64,000 nucleotides of DNA from positions 62,001 through 126,000 of the forward strand of contig JAAKBF010000184.1 in NCBI GenBank assembly GCA_012656075.1, written 5' to 3'. Numbering within the stretch: the first letter of the stretch is position 1; every line of letters begins with the position of its first letter. Under the pieces are notes generated by a model. That model had not been told where the DNA came from, made no database searches, and saw only the letters and a program-made list of their open reading frames with translations. Position numbers and translations under genes: made by a program. Of this stretch, positions 22,700 to 32,948 are shown one piece after another. Source of the stretch: Phytophthora hibernalis (taxonomy: Eukaryota; Oomycota; Peronosporomycetes; Peronosporales; Peronosporaceae).

Positions 22700-22917
22700 A
22701 TGGACGCCAGCTTGCTCTTCCACGTTGAAGTCAAGTGCATCTTTGAGCCCGAGTGGCACAGTGTCTATACTACTTCAAGGGTGAACTCGTCCACTCCGAC
22801 GTCCTCGAGCACCAGGAAGGCGTCGACCTCTACGCCGATGTGAATACGTGCGAGCCCGTGGAGAATCTGTACGTCGACTTCTGCTACTACAACGACACGG
22901 ACCGGCATCGTGGCTAG
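22700..22917 (+). pseudogene. Diverged dioxygenase N-terminal fragment (unit 5)
   Basis: Here an ATG (22700) replaces the TTG of other units and gives MDASLLFHVEVKCIFEPEWH. After a frame change, YYFKGELVHSDVLEHQEGVD and DVNTCEPVENLYVDFCYYND follow, ending at TAG 22917. Compared with the other units it keeps a YFKG segment and NTCEP that they have lost, so it is a less-deleted relative and the best evidence that the array relic is an intradiol dioxygenase. No catalytic C-terminal half follows. Confidence 0.65.
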
Positions 22918-22974
22918 TGGCAATGGCGACAGCTTGACAGGCAATCGCCCATTAATGACGATCAGCAGTGGTAG

Positions 22975-23335
22975 CGGCACCAGCGTGACCTTCTTAGACT
23001 ACTCATACAACCTGCCGGGACTAACGGATGGGCTAGGACTACCGTCGACCGTCACACGACATACTTGCTGGGGTGCGGGAAACAAGTTACCTGACCAAGG
23101 ACGCTGACAAGTCCCAAGAAGACACCCCCGCCATCTCCGAAGGCCAACTCGAAAAGGCCGGCGAAGTCCAGCCAGAAGACGAAGCCCAGCCAGAAAAGAA
23201 AGCCAACCAACCTAAGATGGTACCGAACAAATTCCCGATGCCAAACGTAAAGAAGACACTGACGCCAAGTCCGGAGAAGTCTCCGGCCAACATCCTGTCG
23301 TGTGAGCTTTGCGTCGTGCGCGTCTACCGGTAGAT
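22975..23335 (+). pseudogene. Secreted-family 3' end fused behind the dioxygenase fragment
   Basis: After the dioxygenase fragment comes SYNLPGLTDGLGLPSTVT, which matches the LSGLTGGLGLPSSST part of the array gene. Then, one frame away, comes a charged tail (DADKSQEDTPAISEGQLEKA, QPEDEAQPEKKANQPK, LTPSPEKSPANI) with TAG at about 23333. The tail is not present in the other copies. This is either a diverged family member cut by recombination or a chimera; it has no start or signal peptide. Confidence 0.5.
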
Positions 23336-23339
23336 GAGC

Positions 23340-23720
23340 AAAGCAATTTATTTGTTTGAAAATCCTTGCACATCGTTCGCCTGTCCCAAGTTCCTACACA
23401 AGTATGTGGCCAATGTGCTTGGAACCTGGTACATGTACTCTCTGCCTACCGTGTTGAGAACGCTGCTTAGGCAGACTTTATCAACTTGTGTGATCAGATT
23501 CTTTGAAGTATGACCCATTCACTTATAATGTATGATTATCATCCCTTCCACAGACTGAGTCCGAGACCCGGTCTCCTGTGACTTTCTATCCAGCCGAGGG
23601 CCCCGTGAAAATAACTCGCGACAAAGCTTTTTGACCAATAAGAGAAGAGGCATTGCCCAGATCTCACAAAAGCACCCTCCCCCGCTCCCAAAGCAAGCTC
23701 CCAACCCTACACCCCCAACC
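23340..23720. other. Non-coding spacer
   Basis: No convincing coding frame on either strand. It marks the edge between the secreted-gene array and the transposon-like block to its right. Confidence 0.4.
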
Positions 23721-23723
23721 ATC

Positions 23724-25752
23724 ATGCCCCGCGTCCACCGAGGCTTCTAGGAATACGCTGCTGTAAAACGATCCGAAATCTCGTCCAGTGCAGCAAGCTT
23801 CGCGCAACAGCAGGCTTCGCAAGAGCATCCAGAAGGCAACCAGAAAGCAGAGAACTGGTTGAGAACCCGGGCTGGGTGATCCATACGAAAGCGCTGGATG
23901 AGTGAGACTGCAGCTTGCCGGTATGAGTACATGCTCCGAAACGAGGACGCTACCTTCCCGCTCAAAGACAACCCGGATGGCATTGCAGATGCTTGCCGTG
24001 ACCGACGCCGCTACCCAATGATGATGAGGACCGACGTCGACTCTCCTCAGGTGTTGCAAGGCGAGCCCACAGTCCCTCAGCCCATTGACGACCAGACCAA
24101 AGGTCTGGTGCATATATTTACAACTCACCAAACCGCTCTGGTGAGAGCTGCGCTCAACGCGGAGGTGACGGCGCTTGCTTATGCCCTTCGATCCGCCGAC
24201 ATTGGCCAGGTTTGGCGGGGGTATTAGAGTGCATGGATAGCCAGATTGCCTTGGCCATTTCTCCAATTGATCAATCGCGGACGATGGAAATTACTCAAGA
24301 TGTGACTCGGCTTGTAGCTGCATCAAGGACCCAAATGAGCATGGACTCCAACGATGAAGCTGCCGCGGCGCTACAAGATGCGCGGACCCGCGTCAACGAC
24401 GCAACGGCCAAGATGGATAATTTCGTGCGCGGTGCAGCAAAGACCCCTGCTTTCGAAGTCATGTTGAACTCACGGAAAACTATGCCGCTATTGCTTCAAG
24501 CTATCTGCGACATGTGTACTGTCTGGACGAATCAACATTGATTTGTGCTTCTGATACTTTGAATGCAGCCAGTGTTGATTCGGACCGAATAAATCCACCT
24601 ACACACCAACAAATCGAGCAACAGCAATTGCAGTCTCGTATAGTGAATGTGGGAGTATCCTCTGTTCAGGTCGAAGATACAGATACTATAGCAGATCGAG
24701 CTGTAGCCCCGATTCCTGGGCAAGCTGAAGGAACGCTTGGCTCCGTTATTCCGGCGGTGCATTAGAAAGCGAAGTTGAATCCAAACTTTGCCCGCAGAAA
24801 CGTCACCATCCAGACGCACTGACTTGTACCGTCGAGACTGTGAAGCGGCCGCGTGAAAATGCTGTGACCGAAGTTCAGGTTGATAAGATCGATGGGAATC
24901 GAAGCAGCGTTATGGGTGACTTTGAAGTTGAGCTGAGGCCCAGTAATGAAGTTACAGATGAAAACGTCGATGACGTTATTTCGTACAGCGACACGACAAT
25001 TTCGAGCAATGATGAAAGTGAGCGCGACGAGGATTTTGTACCTTGCAGCTCTATCCATATGGGTGAGGAAGATGATGACGTGGAAAAGACGTCATGCCGC
25101 ATCAGTTCTTCAGGAAGCGCCTTTCAAAGAATGACCCTCTGGTAGTCTGGACGGACCTCGCAGATATTGAACATCCGCGCACTGTTCACGTTTACCAGTC
25201 CGATTTAAATATGTGGATCTGAAATGTACGGATATATGGAGACTGCAAGATACACCCGGCAAACAAAGAAGAAATCGCTTGTTTCGGGAACTGAGTGTGT
25301 TGTTCGATTGGACGTTCCTCAAATACGTGCTTCTGCCCGTGTCAGGTCGCAACCACTGGAGTTTTCTTGTTGTCGAAAATCCCATGCATGTGGATCGGAC
25401 CAAAGTTTGCCACGTGAACTCGATGGAAAATGCCCATAGCTCCGCCTATGCGTTTGACGTCCTAAAATGGTTTCTCGGAAGCGTTCATGAAACTCAGTCA
25501 CATCATACGGCCGAGTTTGAGTGGAGTACTTTTGTCCACTATACGAAGCCGCAACAAACAAACTGCTCGGATTGTGGCCTCTACGTTCTCCACAATATGG
25601 ATTTGATCGCAACGAAGATTGCATCTGACAAACCTGATTCGATCGAGGAGAAAATTGCCGCGTGGGTATCTGGAAGCTTTAACACGACAAATGCAACTGC
25701 ATACCGGGCTCGACGATACAGAACACTTTTACAAAAGTGTAACAGAAGCTAA
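23724..25752 (+). pseudogene. Ulp1-like (C48) cysteine protease gene, frameshifted
   Basis: The protease domain lies at 25150-25752: DLADIEHPRTVHVYQSDLNM, a frame change near 25210, then TFLKYVLLPVSGRNHWSFLV with the catalytic His, CHVNSMENAH where Asp would usually be (Asn here), and QQTNCSDCGLYVLHNM with the oxyanion Gln and catalytic Cys. Upstream frames (23898-24227, 24215-24541, 24840-25145) read as one long N-terminal region of unknown fold with an acidic stretch (DEDFVPCSS, EEDDDVEK). Ulp1/SENP enzymes process SUMO-like proteins; such domains are also common cargo of eukaryotic DNA transposons. Its convergence on the Crypton suggests it belongs to a mobile element. The Asn may reduce activity. 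Confidence 0.65.
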
Positions 25753-25879
25753 GAAGTTTATTCATTGAATACGAAGTAGTAGTTTGGTTCTTTAACTATC
25801 AGCAGTGTAACGTTGTGGTCCTACTTCAGTGTTATATTGCGGTAGTACAATACTACCACAATGTTACTCTGAAGTACTG

Positions 25880-26085
25880 CATTGCTATACTGAGGTACCG
25901 CACTGCTACACTGAGGTACCGCACTACTACACTGAGGTACCGCACTGCTACACTGAGGTATCTCACTGCTACATTGAGGTACCGCACTGCTACACTGAGG
26001 TAATATTGCAGTACCGCAATGTAACACTGAGGTACCCCACTGCTACACTGAGGAACCGCACTGCTACAGCACAATGCACTGCGGT
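25880..26085. repeat. 21-bp minisatellite
   Basis: About nine to ten tandem, slightly varied copies of a 21-bp unit (GAGGTACCGCACTGCTACACT). Because 21 is a multiple of three, several frames stay open and would give heptapeptide repeats (RYRTATL or TEVPHCY); these are by-products. Looser related copies extend out to about 25815 and 26105. Confidence 0.9.
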
Positions 26086-26164
26086 ACTTGAACATACCGC
26101 AAAACTGAAGCAATCCCCATTGCAGTAAAATACGAAAAATACCTAAACTAGTTATTTTACTTCT

Positions 26165-28261
26165 TCAGGCCTCACGATTCTGGACGGAGGAATTCGGCGG
26201 TCTGATTGAAAGCTCTTGCCTTACGATGTTTATGAAAACGCCGGGGTTATTGGACATCCCGTTCAACGACTTCATTTGTGTTTTTCGTGCTGAATCGAGG
26301 TTTCCAATAATCTTCTTCATGGCAGCCCTTTCATCCATCCCACCAGAGAGCACAAGTTGGGAGCTCAACTCGTTGACAAGAGCAATTACTCGACGACGGC
26401 AATTAAAAAACGACGCTAATCAGATCCACACCACTTGGTACCATACTTTTCCCAAACACACTGACAGCAGGGTCACCATTCAAGCCAACCGACCACTCCT
26501 TCCCCAGATCGTTCACCGACACTAAACTACGACTCATTGTGTAGCTCACTGACCTGGTTTCTACACCTTCGCAACTTACATTTCCGTCAGGAACCGCCGA
26601 TACGACCGGCTCAGGAGAAGACATGGAGCTTCCGTCAGGAACCAGCTTCACCTGAAGAATTGCTGTACCTCGCGAAAGTGGCGCCATGGTCTGTATCACG
26701 GCTTTCAAATCGCCCTGAATGGTCTGTAACGAGCTGTTCATTTCTAGCATTGATGCTTCAGATCGTGATGAACTCCGTCAACTTTTGCCTGCAAAATTGG
26801 CATTGCCTTTCGCAGCTGCTGCTCAGAAGGATCATCCATTTCACGCACAACCCGTTTCGCTTCTTGTTTGTACTGCTGAAATTCGCTTGAACAAAATAGA
26901 GGATGCTGCCAGATCGGATGACTGGGCATCCAGTCACTCATAAAACCCGCATCTTGCAGAAGTACAACCCTCATATATTGTAGCAGCTCCAAACATCCTC
27001 CAGCGGCAATTGTTTGTTCACACCCACCTTCATTGAGAGAGGTTTGCCACCGTTCTACTTGAGGAAACACCTGCTTTTGCAAGCTCGGTGGCGGATCAGC
27101 ATGAGCACGGGCGAGAAAATAACTGCCTTTTGCAGACTCAAAACCAGCCAGTGTTCGCATCGCTTCAGGGGTAGGGAAGTCAAGTAGCATTTTGCCATGA
27201 CTTCATTGTTCCAGCGGCCAAGTCGCCTAATTTGCGCTTCGCTCGCACCTGCTAGGTTATCCATCCGCGCTCCGGATCCTCTACCAACATGGGTTTTGGC
27301 CTTGCTGTAAATACCAACGCTTTTTAATGCATCTACCATGGCGTCACGATGCACTTTGTAGGACATTTCTACCAATGGATTTTTACCAGTCTTGAGAAGT
27401 TTAAGCGGATACCATCGATCTGATGACGTGAAGTCAGGAAAGGGCTCCCGATCAACATGCCAACGCCAAAAAAATAAAGAGCAAGTAGTCCATGAGGGCA
27501 TAATTCCACACACTTGTTCCGCAAGAATGATCCAACTTCAATTCGTCCGACTTGATTCGTTTTGCCTTGCCGCATGACCATGACCACCGCTCGACAGGGG
27601 CTGTACCCCTCATTCTTCAAGTTGACAGAGTGAATATCCGCCAGCTCCATTTTACGAGAAGCCTCACCACGCATGAGCGCGTAATGACTCAGTAGAAATG
27701 CAAGTAAATTCCGGAGTCTTACATCTGACTCGCGAAAATTGTTCCAGAAGAACAGCGACATGCTGCGAAGTTGATCAGTGGTTGTATATCCGTCCAGCAT
27801 TGTGCCCGCACCACGATCTTCATAGTTTTTCGCTTTCGCGCATCCTCTTCATACTGTGTAACTTGCAGCAGTGTTTTCACTGCCTCATTACGAGGCGAAG
27901 GATAACTATTGATGCCTGCTCTTGCCTGCTGTTTCCATAGGTCCACCATCGCCGCCACGTAGCTGTTCACAGTAGATCTTCCGACTGTACTCTACCTCTC
28001 GCTGCAAGTTTTTTCACTCTTGTTTCGCTTTGTACGCCCAATAGCGCATTCCTCAAGAAACAAATGAAGTTTCTCTCCGGTCACTGTAGTTCGTCTCAAG
28101 TCACTGAAAGCGGTGCCTTTTGCCGAGCACCAGTCCAAGAACTCTTGTTGACGCCCATTGTACGCTAGCTGAGTGTTCTTAGGACGGATCTGAGACGCCT
28201 TGGTGAACGTTCGTGTGACCGACTCCTGTAGGGCGACGTTCATGCGCGCTGCCTCCGCCAT
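26165..28261 (-). pseudogene. Crypton tyrosine-recombinase gene, decayed
   Basis: Minus-strand gene starting near ATG 28261 (MAEAARMNVALQESVTRTFT). The N-terminal SAM-like core-binding part includes TQLAYNGRQQEFLDWC. The catalytic domain holds LSHYALMRGEASRKMELADI (first Arg), KTHVGRGSGARMDNLAGASE (His-x-x-Arg), and RRLGRWNNEVMAKCYLTSLP (catalytic Tyr). The C-terminal part has YTMSRSLVSVNDLGKEWSVG and later RRRVIALVNEL, matching the GCR1_C DNA-binding domain that marks Cryptons. At least four frame changes or stops (near 27990, 27720, 27375, 27060) interrupt it. Cryptons excise and integrate by site-specific recombination and lack inverted termini, so element ends cannot be placed. Confidence 0.8.
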
Positions 28262-28269
28262 GGCGTTTT

Positions 28270-28930
28270 CTGGCGTCTCCCAATATTTTGTTTGTGCTCA
28301 CGCCCCCTCTCTCAGATGCCTTTCAGCCAACCAGCGTGTGTAGGACACGACCTTCAAATAACTAAGTTATTTTACCCAGTGCAGGGTTGGTAAACGGGCT
28401 TCTTTTTACACAAGTTCCTTGACTCATCACGTCCCGGTCCGGGCCCCTGTGATGATAATAAGGGATACCTATTGTGGCAATGATTGCTGCTGAGAAAACG
28501 TCCCGTTCCTGCATCCGGAAACGTGGCGAAAACTACACCTTTTCAAAATGGCAAAAAGAAAATTCATAACGTTTGACACCAGGTGACATATTTGATATTA
28601 AACAAACAACGGATTTGAAAGGGAATTATGTGCTGCAGATCTTTTAAAGACGCGAAAGTTCTTTTGAATTTACCTTATGACGTTTTGAATTTTCTTTTGC
28701 CGTTTTAAAGATGAAATGGTGTACATCGCGAAGCTTTTACCGGGATGATTCGTCACACTATACACGACTGGCGCTAGATTTTACCAGCATCGACAAGACC
28801 GGTCACTGCCACAAACACTGCAACCGGCTGGTCATGAAGTCGAGTTCTCGCCGCGTACCGCGTGAGTCGGTCCGTCCATTATTGGCATGTCCGTATCTTC
28901 CAGTAGTCGCGCGGCTGCTCCGATAAGAAC
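28270..28930. other. Non-coding spacer with one hairpin
   Basis: No gene seen. A short interrupted inverted repeat (TCATCACGTCCCGGTCCGGG ... CCCCTGTGATGA, about 28424-28455) could fold into a hairpin. AT-rich sequence follows to the promoter of the gene at 28994. Confidence 0.4.
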
Positions 28931-28938
28931 ACCATTTT

Positions 28939-28954
28939 GCTCATTATTCCATTT
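28939..28954 (+). promoter_or_regulatory. Oomycete initiator site
   Basis: GCTCATTATTCCATTT, an excellent match to the oomycete initiator consensus, 40-55 bp upstream of the ATG at 28994. Confidence 0.7.
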
Positions 28955-28993
28955 GCGCAGTCTCCAACAATCGACAAACTCAACCTCCAAACC

Positions 28994-29480
28994 ATGCAGC
29001 TCCTGTCGACTATCCTCCTTCTGGCAGCGGTTGTTCCGTATGTGCAAGCTGCCCCTGAGCGCAAGCCGCTTCGAACGGGATACGATTCGCCCCTCGATTT
29101 CTCTGCCATCACCGGATCAACGACGACAGGCGCGGCACTCCTCTCTACCTCCACCACGAATCTGCTGCCTAGCAGCAGCGGGTAATCGGGAATCCTACCA
29201 AAGACGAACTCCCTAACCTCAGTGACGGCAAGCAGCGGACTCGGTGGGTTAAGCTCGCTCACGGATGGTAGCTCTTTGTCCTCCCTCAGCAGCTTGTCTT
29301 CCATCACTGTAACGAGTCATTGACTACCGGCACTGGCAGGGGCATTAATGACATCGGTGGAATCGCTAACGCTGCTACCGGATCTTCGACCACCGATGCT
29401 TTGACACCGTCCACTGCAATTTCTGGATCTGACACGAGCGCGACGATTGGCGGTGCGACTGTGCGGACAGCGTCAAAGTG
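28994..29480 (+). pseudogene. Secreted LRS-DFS family protein, diverged member
   Basis: ATG 28994 gives signal peptide MQLLSTILLLAAVVPYVQA and then APERKPLRTGYDSPLDFSAI, nearly the same as the array gene. The frame stops at TAA 29183-29185 after 63 codons. Family-like sequence continues in other frames: SVTASSGLGGLSSLTDGSSL and, after another frame change near 29310, ESLTTGTGRGINDIGGIANA to a TGA at 29479-29481. So this is a full-length-size relative with two frame breaks, either decayed or miscalled. The promoter is well preserved. It shows that the family exists outside the tandem array. Confidence 0.65.
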
Positions 29481-29858
29481 AATGAATTCGAGTAGCGAAC
29501 AACGGATGAAGGAAGATGCCTTTGAGTAAATACCGTTCATAACATTGACATACTGTTTGTTCACTCGGAAGTGTTGTGGAAGCAACCATGTTGCCAACAG
29601 GTATGGATAACCGTGCTAATAACACTGGTCGTCAGCTGCGTATGTATACAGTGAAATAGGTTCTTGGGCATGAATTGGATCTTGTCTTATCCATATGATC
29701 GGACGTAGTCTACTGACCTCACGAAATAACGGTTGTTCGGGACCAGGACAAATACTACTGATGCGTCAATGGCAATGGTCTTTCAGCAACAACTTAGAAG
29801 CAGCAACCATTTGCCAATCTACCCGCCTAGCAGCCCCCTCCAAGCTACCGAACTCGCT

Positions 29859-30134
29859 ATGAAGTTTATCTCGACTATCGCTCTCTTCGCTGCTGCCCTG
29901 CATTGCGCGCTTACGACAGCCCAGCTCGACTTTGTTCGATCGAACGCCCAACCGATCGACTTTTCAACTCTAACCAACCCAATCGCGAACGTCCAGGATT
30001 CAAGCATGGTCGGGTTTCCAACTGGTGCTGTCGTCGGACGTCACCTGCGTGACGGGAGCAACGCCGATGTCGTCGTTGTCGGCCGAAATGGAGGAGGATT
30101 CCCACCGCTGCGTTCTGAAGTGGCTGCTGAGTAA
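29859..30134 (+). CDS. Small secreted protein of the LRS-DFS family (91 aa)
   Basis: Uninterrupted ORF from ATG 29859 to TAA 30132-30134. Signal peptide MKFISTIALFAAALHCALTT, then AQLDFVRSNAQPIDFSTLTN, which aligns with the family motif (VRS for LRS, IDFSTLT for MDFSALT). The rest, with GRHLRDGSNADVVVVGRNGG, is short and lacks the GLSSLT repeats. A weak initiator-like stretch (CATTTGCCAATCT) lies about 40-50 bp upstream of the ATG. An upstream in-frame ATG at 29769 would add residues before the signal peptide and is less likely. Secreted; function unknown. Confidence 0.65.
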   Translation: MKFISTIALFAAALHCALTTAQLDFVRSNAQPIDFSTLTNPIANVQDSSMVGFPTGAVVGRHLRDGSNADVVVVGRNGGGFPPLRSEVAAE

Positions 30135-30409
30135 GCATCAGACATCTGCGTGTGTACTACAAGTGCCAAAATTGGTTACCCATTGGTATGCGACCTACGC
30201 AGTTTTGTTGTATTTTGTTGTACCACCTATACGAGTATTACGTTTCAGAATGTCAAGTAAAAGAAGGAAAAACCAGGAGCTTGTTCGTTTGTAAATTGTT
30301 TATTGGTTCATCCGCTATGAATCAAATTTAATGTGGAGGACTACGCAACGTTTTAAGCACACGAGTACAGGTACAGAGGACGAAACTTGTGCAGTTTGAA
30401 TCAGAAGAT

Positions 30410-30921
30410 TTACTCCGAACCCGACGTCGTCTCCTGCTCGGCCATCTCCTGCTCAGTCGTCTCGTCGGAGCTAGAACTGGTCGGCTTCTTGCCTTTCTTG
30501 CCCTTACCAGGTACCGGGATGTCCTTGTCGTGGCCTCCGAACGAACCTTTTCCCTTGCCACGTGGTCCAGGGAAGCTGCCGTCGAACGATCCAGCCCACT
30601 TGGGGTGGCCGTCAAAGCTGCCGTCGAATGATCCCTTCAGGGGTGAGGGCCGTGGCGTCGGCCGCCCCAGCTGCGATCGAAGGATCCGGCCATCATTTTG
30701 CCGTCGAAAGATCCCTTCGGGTGGGGCGGGTGGCGGCCACCCCAGCTGCCGTCGAACGAGCCGTCAGGGCGCGTGTGCTTCATGGAGCCGACGGAGTTCG
30801 ATCCCTCGCCACTGAGCGCCGAAAAGTCAACCGATTTCATTGACGCAGAGCGGAGCATTTGGTGGGCGTCGGTGCACTGGGCGAGCATGGCAACGAGAGC
30901 GAGAATTGAGAAGAACTTCAT
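30410..30921 (-). CDS. Secreted glycine-rich LRS-DFS family protein with GSFDG repeats
   Basis: Minus-strand ATG 30921, signal peptide MKFFSILALVAMLAQCTDA, then HQMLRSASMKSVDFSALSGE with the family motif. The mature part repeats GSFDG six to seven times (PDGSFDGSWGG, HPKGSFDGKMM, AGSFDRSWGG, KGSFDGSFDGHPKW). The frame as written stops at 30637, but coding character continues one frame away (GSFDG repeats, then GKGKGSFGGHDKD and a Lys/Ser/Glu-rich tail) to TAA 30410. One base appears to be missing near 30637. About 170 codons in total. Likely an extracellular, disordered protein; function unknown. Confidence 0.65.
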
Positions 30922-30968
30922 AGCTGGTTGATTGTTTGGTGTTCTTGGTAGTGTGAACTGGAGAAGGT

Positions 30969-30984
30969 AAATTTGGAAATGAAC
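30969..30984 (-). promoter_or_regulatory. Oomycete initiator site
   Basis: Minus-strand GTTCATTTCCAAATTT followed by ACCTTCTCC. It matches the Inr core very well and lies about 50 bp upstream of the ATG at 30921. Confidence 0.7.
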
Positions 30985-31600
30985 TTGCTTCAGCTTTGAG
31001 TGCAGCGGAGCACTCCTCGGAGGAGCGTCACGAAGGCCGCGTTGCCAACGGAAAGTGCACCGTAGCGATTCAAAGTGGTGTCCGACGTGCTACCAAACCA
31101 GCTGCGTGAGCGGAGACGTCCTTGACATGCTTTCAAAGAGACGTTCGGTTTGCCCGTTTGGACTTCGATCCATGTTCTTTGAGGTTTGTACACTGCTGAA
31201 AGACAAAAGAGAGATCGGCGGTGCTTTGATCGTTGTCCCCGAGCACGAGCCAACCGAATGAGCAGTGCAGGTTTCGAACAGCCGAGATAGCTCAGGAATC
31301 GTGAGTCCACCGAGATAGATCTCAGGATCGAGCAACTGGAGCCCTACACCGCGCTTACTGTTAACCCATATCCTACAAGTCACTTATATTATTATTTTCC
31401 AAAGGTAGTAAGCCCGCCTTCGCAATTTGAAATCCGCAAGTAGGAAAATGAATCGGAGGAAGTGAGGTGTCGATGGCACTGCATAGCACAAGTAGCCCCA
31501 AGCCACTCAAGCAACCGCACGTTCAAGCTGCCACGTAAACCTACTCGGCCCACGATTTGCGCCATACCACACGTATTACCAGTGACGTGTACCGCTCAAG

Positions 31601-31888
31601 ATGTTGTCGCTGAAGCTAGAGCACCGCCTGATGCAATGGGTCAAAGAGTATGAAGACAAGAAGCGCTATCGACGCAAACAACTAGAGTGGGTGTACAGCA
31701 ATATGAAGCGCCATCAGCCTATCGATAGGAAAGCCTACGCAGTCGATAAGCGGCGTGCTATGGAGTGGAGCGACGCGATCTGGCAAGACAAGAAGAACAC
31801 GCGCACGATAAGCAACTTCTTCTGTGACACGGGGTTGTCTTTATTGGCATTAGCGAGGACCCTTTCACGTACGGAGACGAGAGCGTGA
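31601..31888 (+). CDS. Unrecognised basic, aromatic-rich ORF
   Basis: A 95-codon frame from ATG 31601, very rich in Lys/Arg and Trp/Tyr (EYEDKKRYRRKQLEWVYSN, MEWSDAIWQDKKNT). Near its 3' end a second frame reads VVFIGISEDPFTYGDESVTE up to a stop near 31910, so the gene may be frameshifted and longer. No domain recognised and no promoter motif found. It may be a remnant of a transposon protein. Confidence 0.3.
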   Translation: MLSLKLEHRLMQWVKEYEDKKRYRRKQLEWVYSNMKRHQPIDRKAYAVDKRRAMEWSDAIWQDKKNTRTISNFFCDTGLSLLALARTLSRTETRA

Positions 31889-31914
31889 CGGAGATCATTG
31901 TGCGTGTGTCTTGA

Positions 31915-32940
31915 AATTTGAAAACCTTCTATAAAAAATTTCTTTGGAAGTCATGACAGTTGTACCTCGGTCAGAGATGAGGGAGCGAAATCTGTAGCCT
32001 TGAATATATGTTCTCTATTTTAGACCTCTTCAATAGACTTTGAGCAACTCAGTTTATTTTTTGCTCCACTTGTACAAAAGGCCGAGATGCACCTCGATTT
32101 TGCACTCCCAGAACTGCATTTCTGCGTTTTCAGCCTGTAAACATAACGGTTTTGCTTCAAAACCGAGTTTTAGAGTTTAGCAGTTTAGCTGGGCTTCGGA
32201 GTAAAGCCGTAATTAGGATAAAATCGAGTTGTCAGGTCTAATATAAAAGACTTTTATCGAGCCTTTTGCCAAAATATATGCAAAGCACCATACTTCAAAG
32301 TGTCACAATCCGTAGAGCGATGTGCTAGGCACACCATCTCGCCTCAACATCGTTTTTGTTTGCTCTGACTCACGGGGTCGTTGGTTTCCTTGAAACCACA
32401 TCAAAATCCGTAGTTATGGTTGTCAGCTGATTTTTTCCACTTCATGCTGGGTTTGAAAGCGGTGCACCCGAAACTCGTTGCCTCAAATGTCATATCGGGA
32501 GAACCATGCATTTCTATGTAGAGCTTTTATCGTTTATGTTTGACATTTCATAATTAAAATACCCATTGGTACAAGTCAAACGAACTGTACATCTTAGGGT
32601 ACATGTACATGTGCAAATACTGTGGATAATTATCACCACTGGTACCCACGCCTGAATGCCGGGATTTTCGTGGTCAAAAATTATACTCGTCACCATGAAG
32701 ATCGTGAGCTTCCATGCCAATGTAAGTCAATGTAAGTGGTAACTTTACCATAGCAGACGATGTTACTATATCTTCGTCGGACTTATTTACCAGCACGCCG
32801 CCCATCACGGCAGTGGGAACTACCATCACTTTGCAGTGGCAAAAATGGTTTGCTGTCACGCAGGAAGCAGGAACTGCACATGTGAAAGCAGTGAAATGGG
32901 TCAGATGGCTTCTCCAAATACAGGAGTACATCAACTGCAT
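31915..32940. other. AT-rich intergenic region
   Basis: About 1 kb with no coding frame of note on either strand. It separates the secreted-protein cluster from the 3' end of the TPR gene. Confidence 0.5.
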
Positions 32941-32948
32941 GAAAGAAC

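Noticed and set aside
23664..24266. 200-codon minus-strand frame
   Set aside because: Lies opposite the N-terminal region of the protease gene, whose plus-strand frames connect to a recognisable domain.
25815..26128. Frames encoding heptapeptide repeats on both strands
   Set aside because: By-product of a 21-bp tandem repeat; open in several frames on both strands, without a start context.
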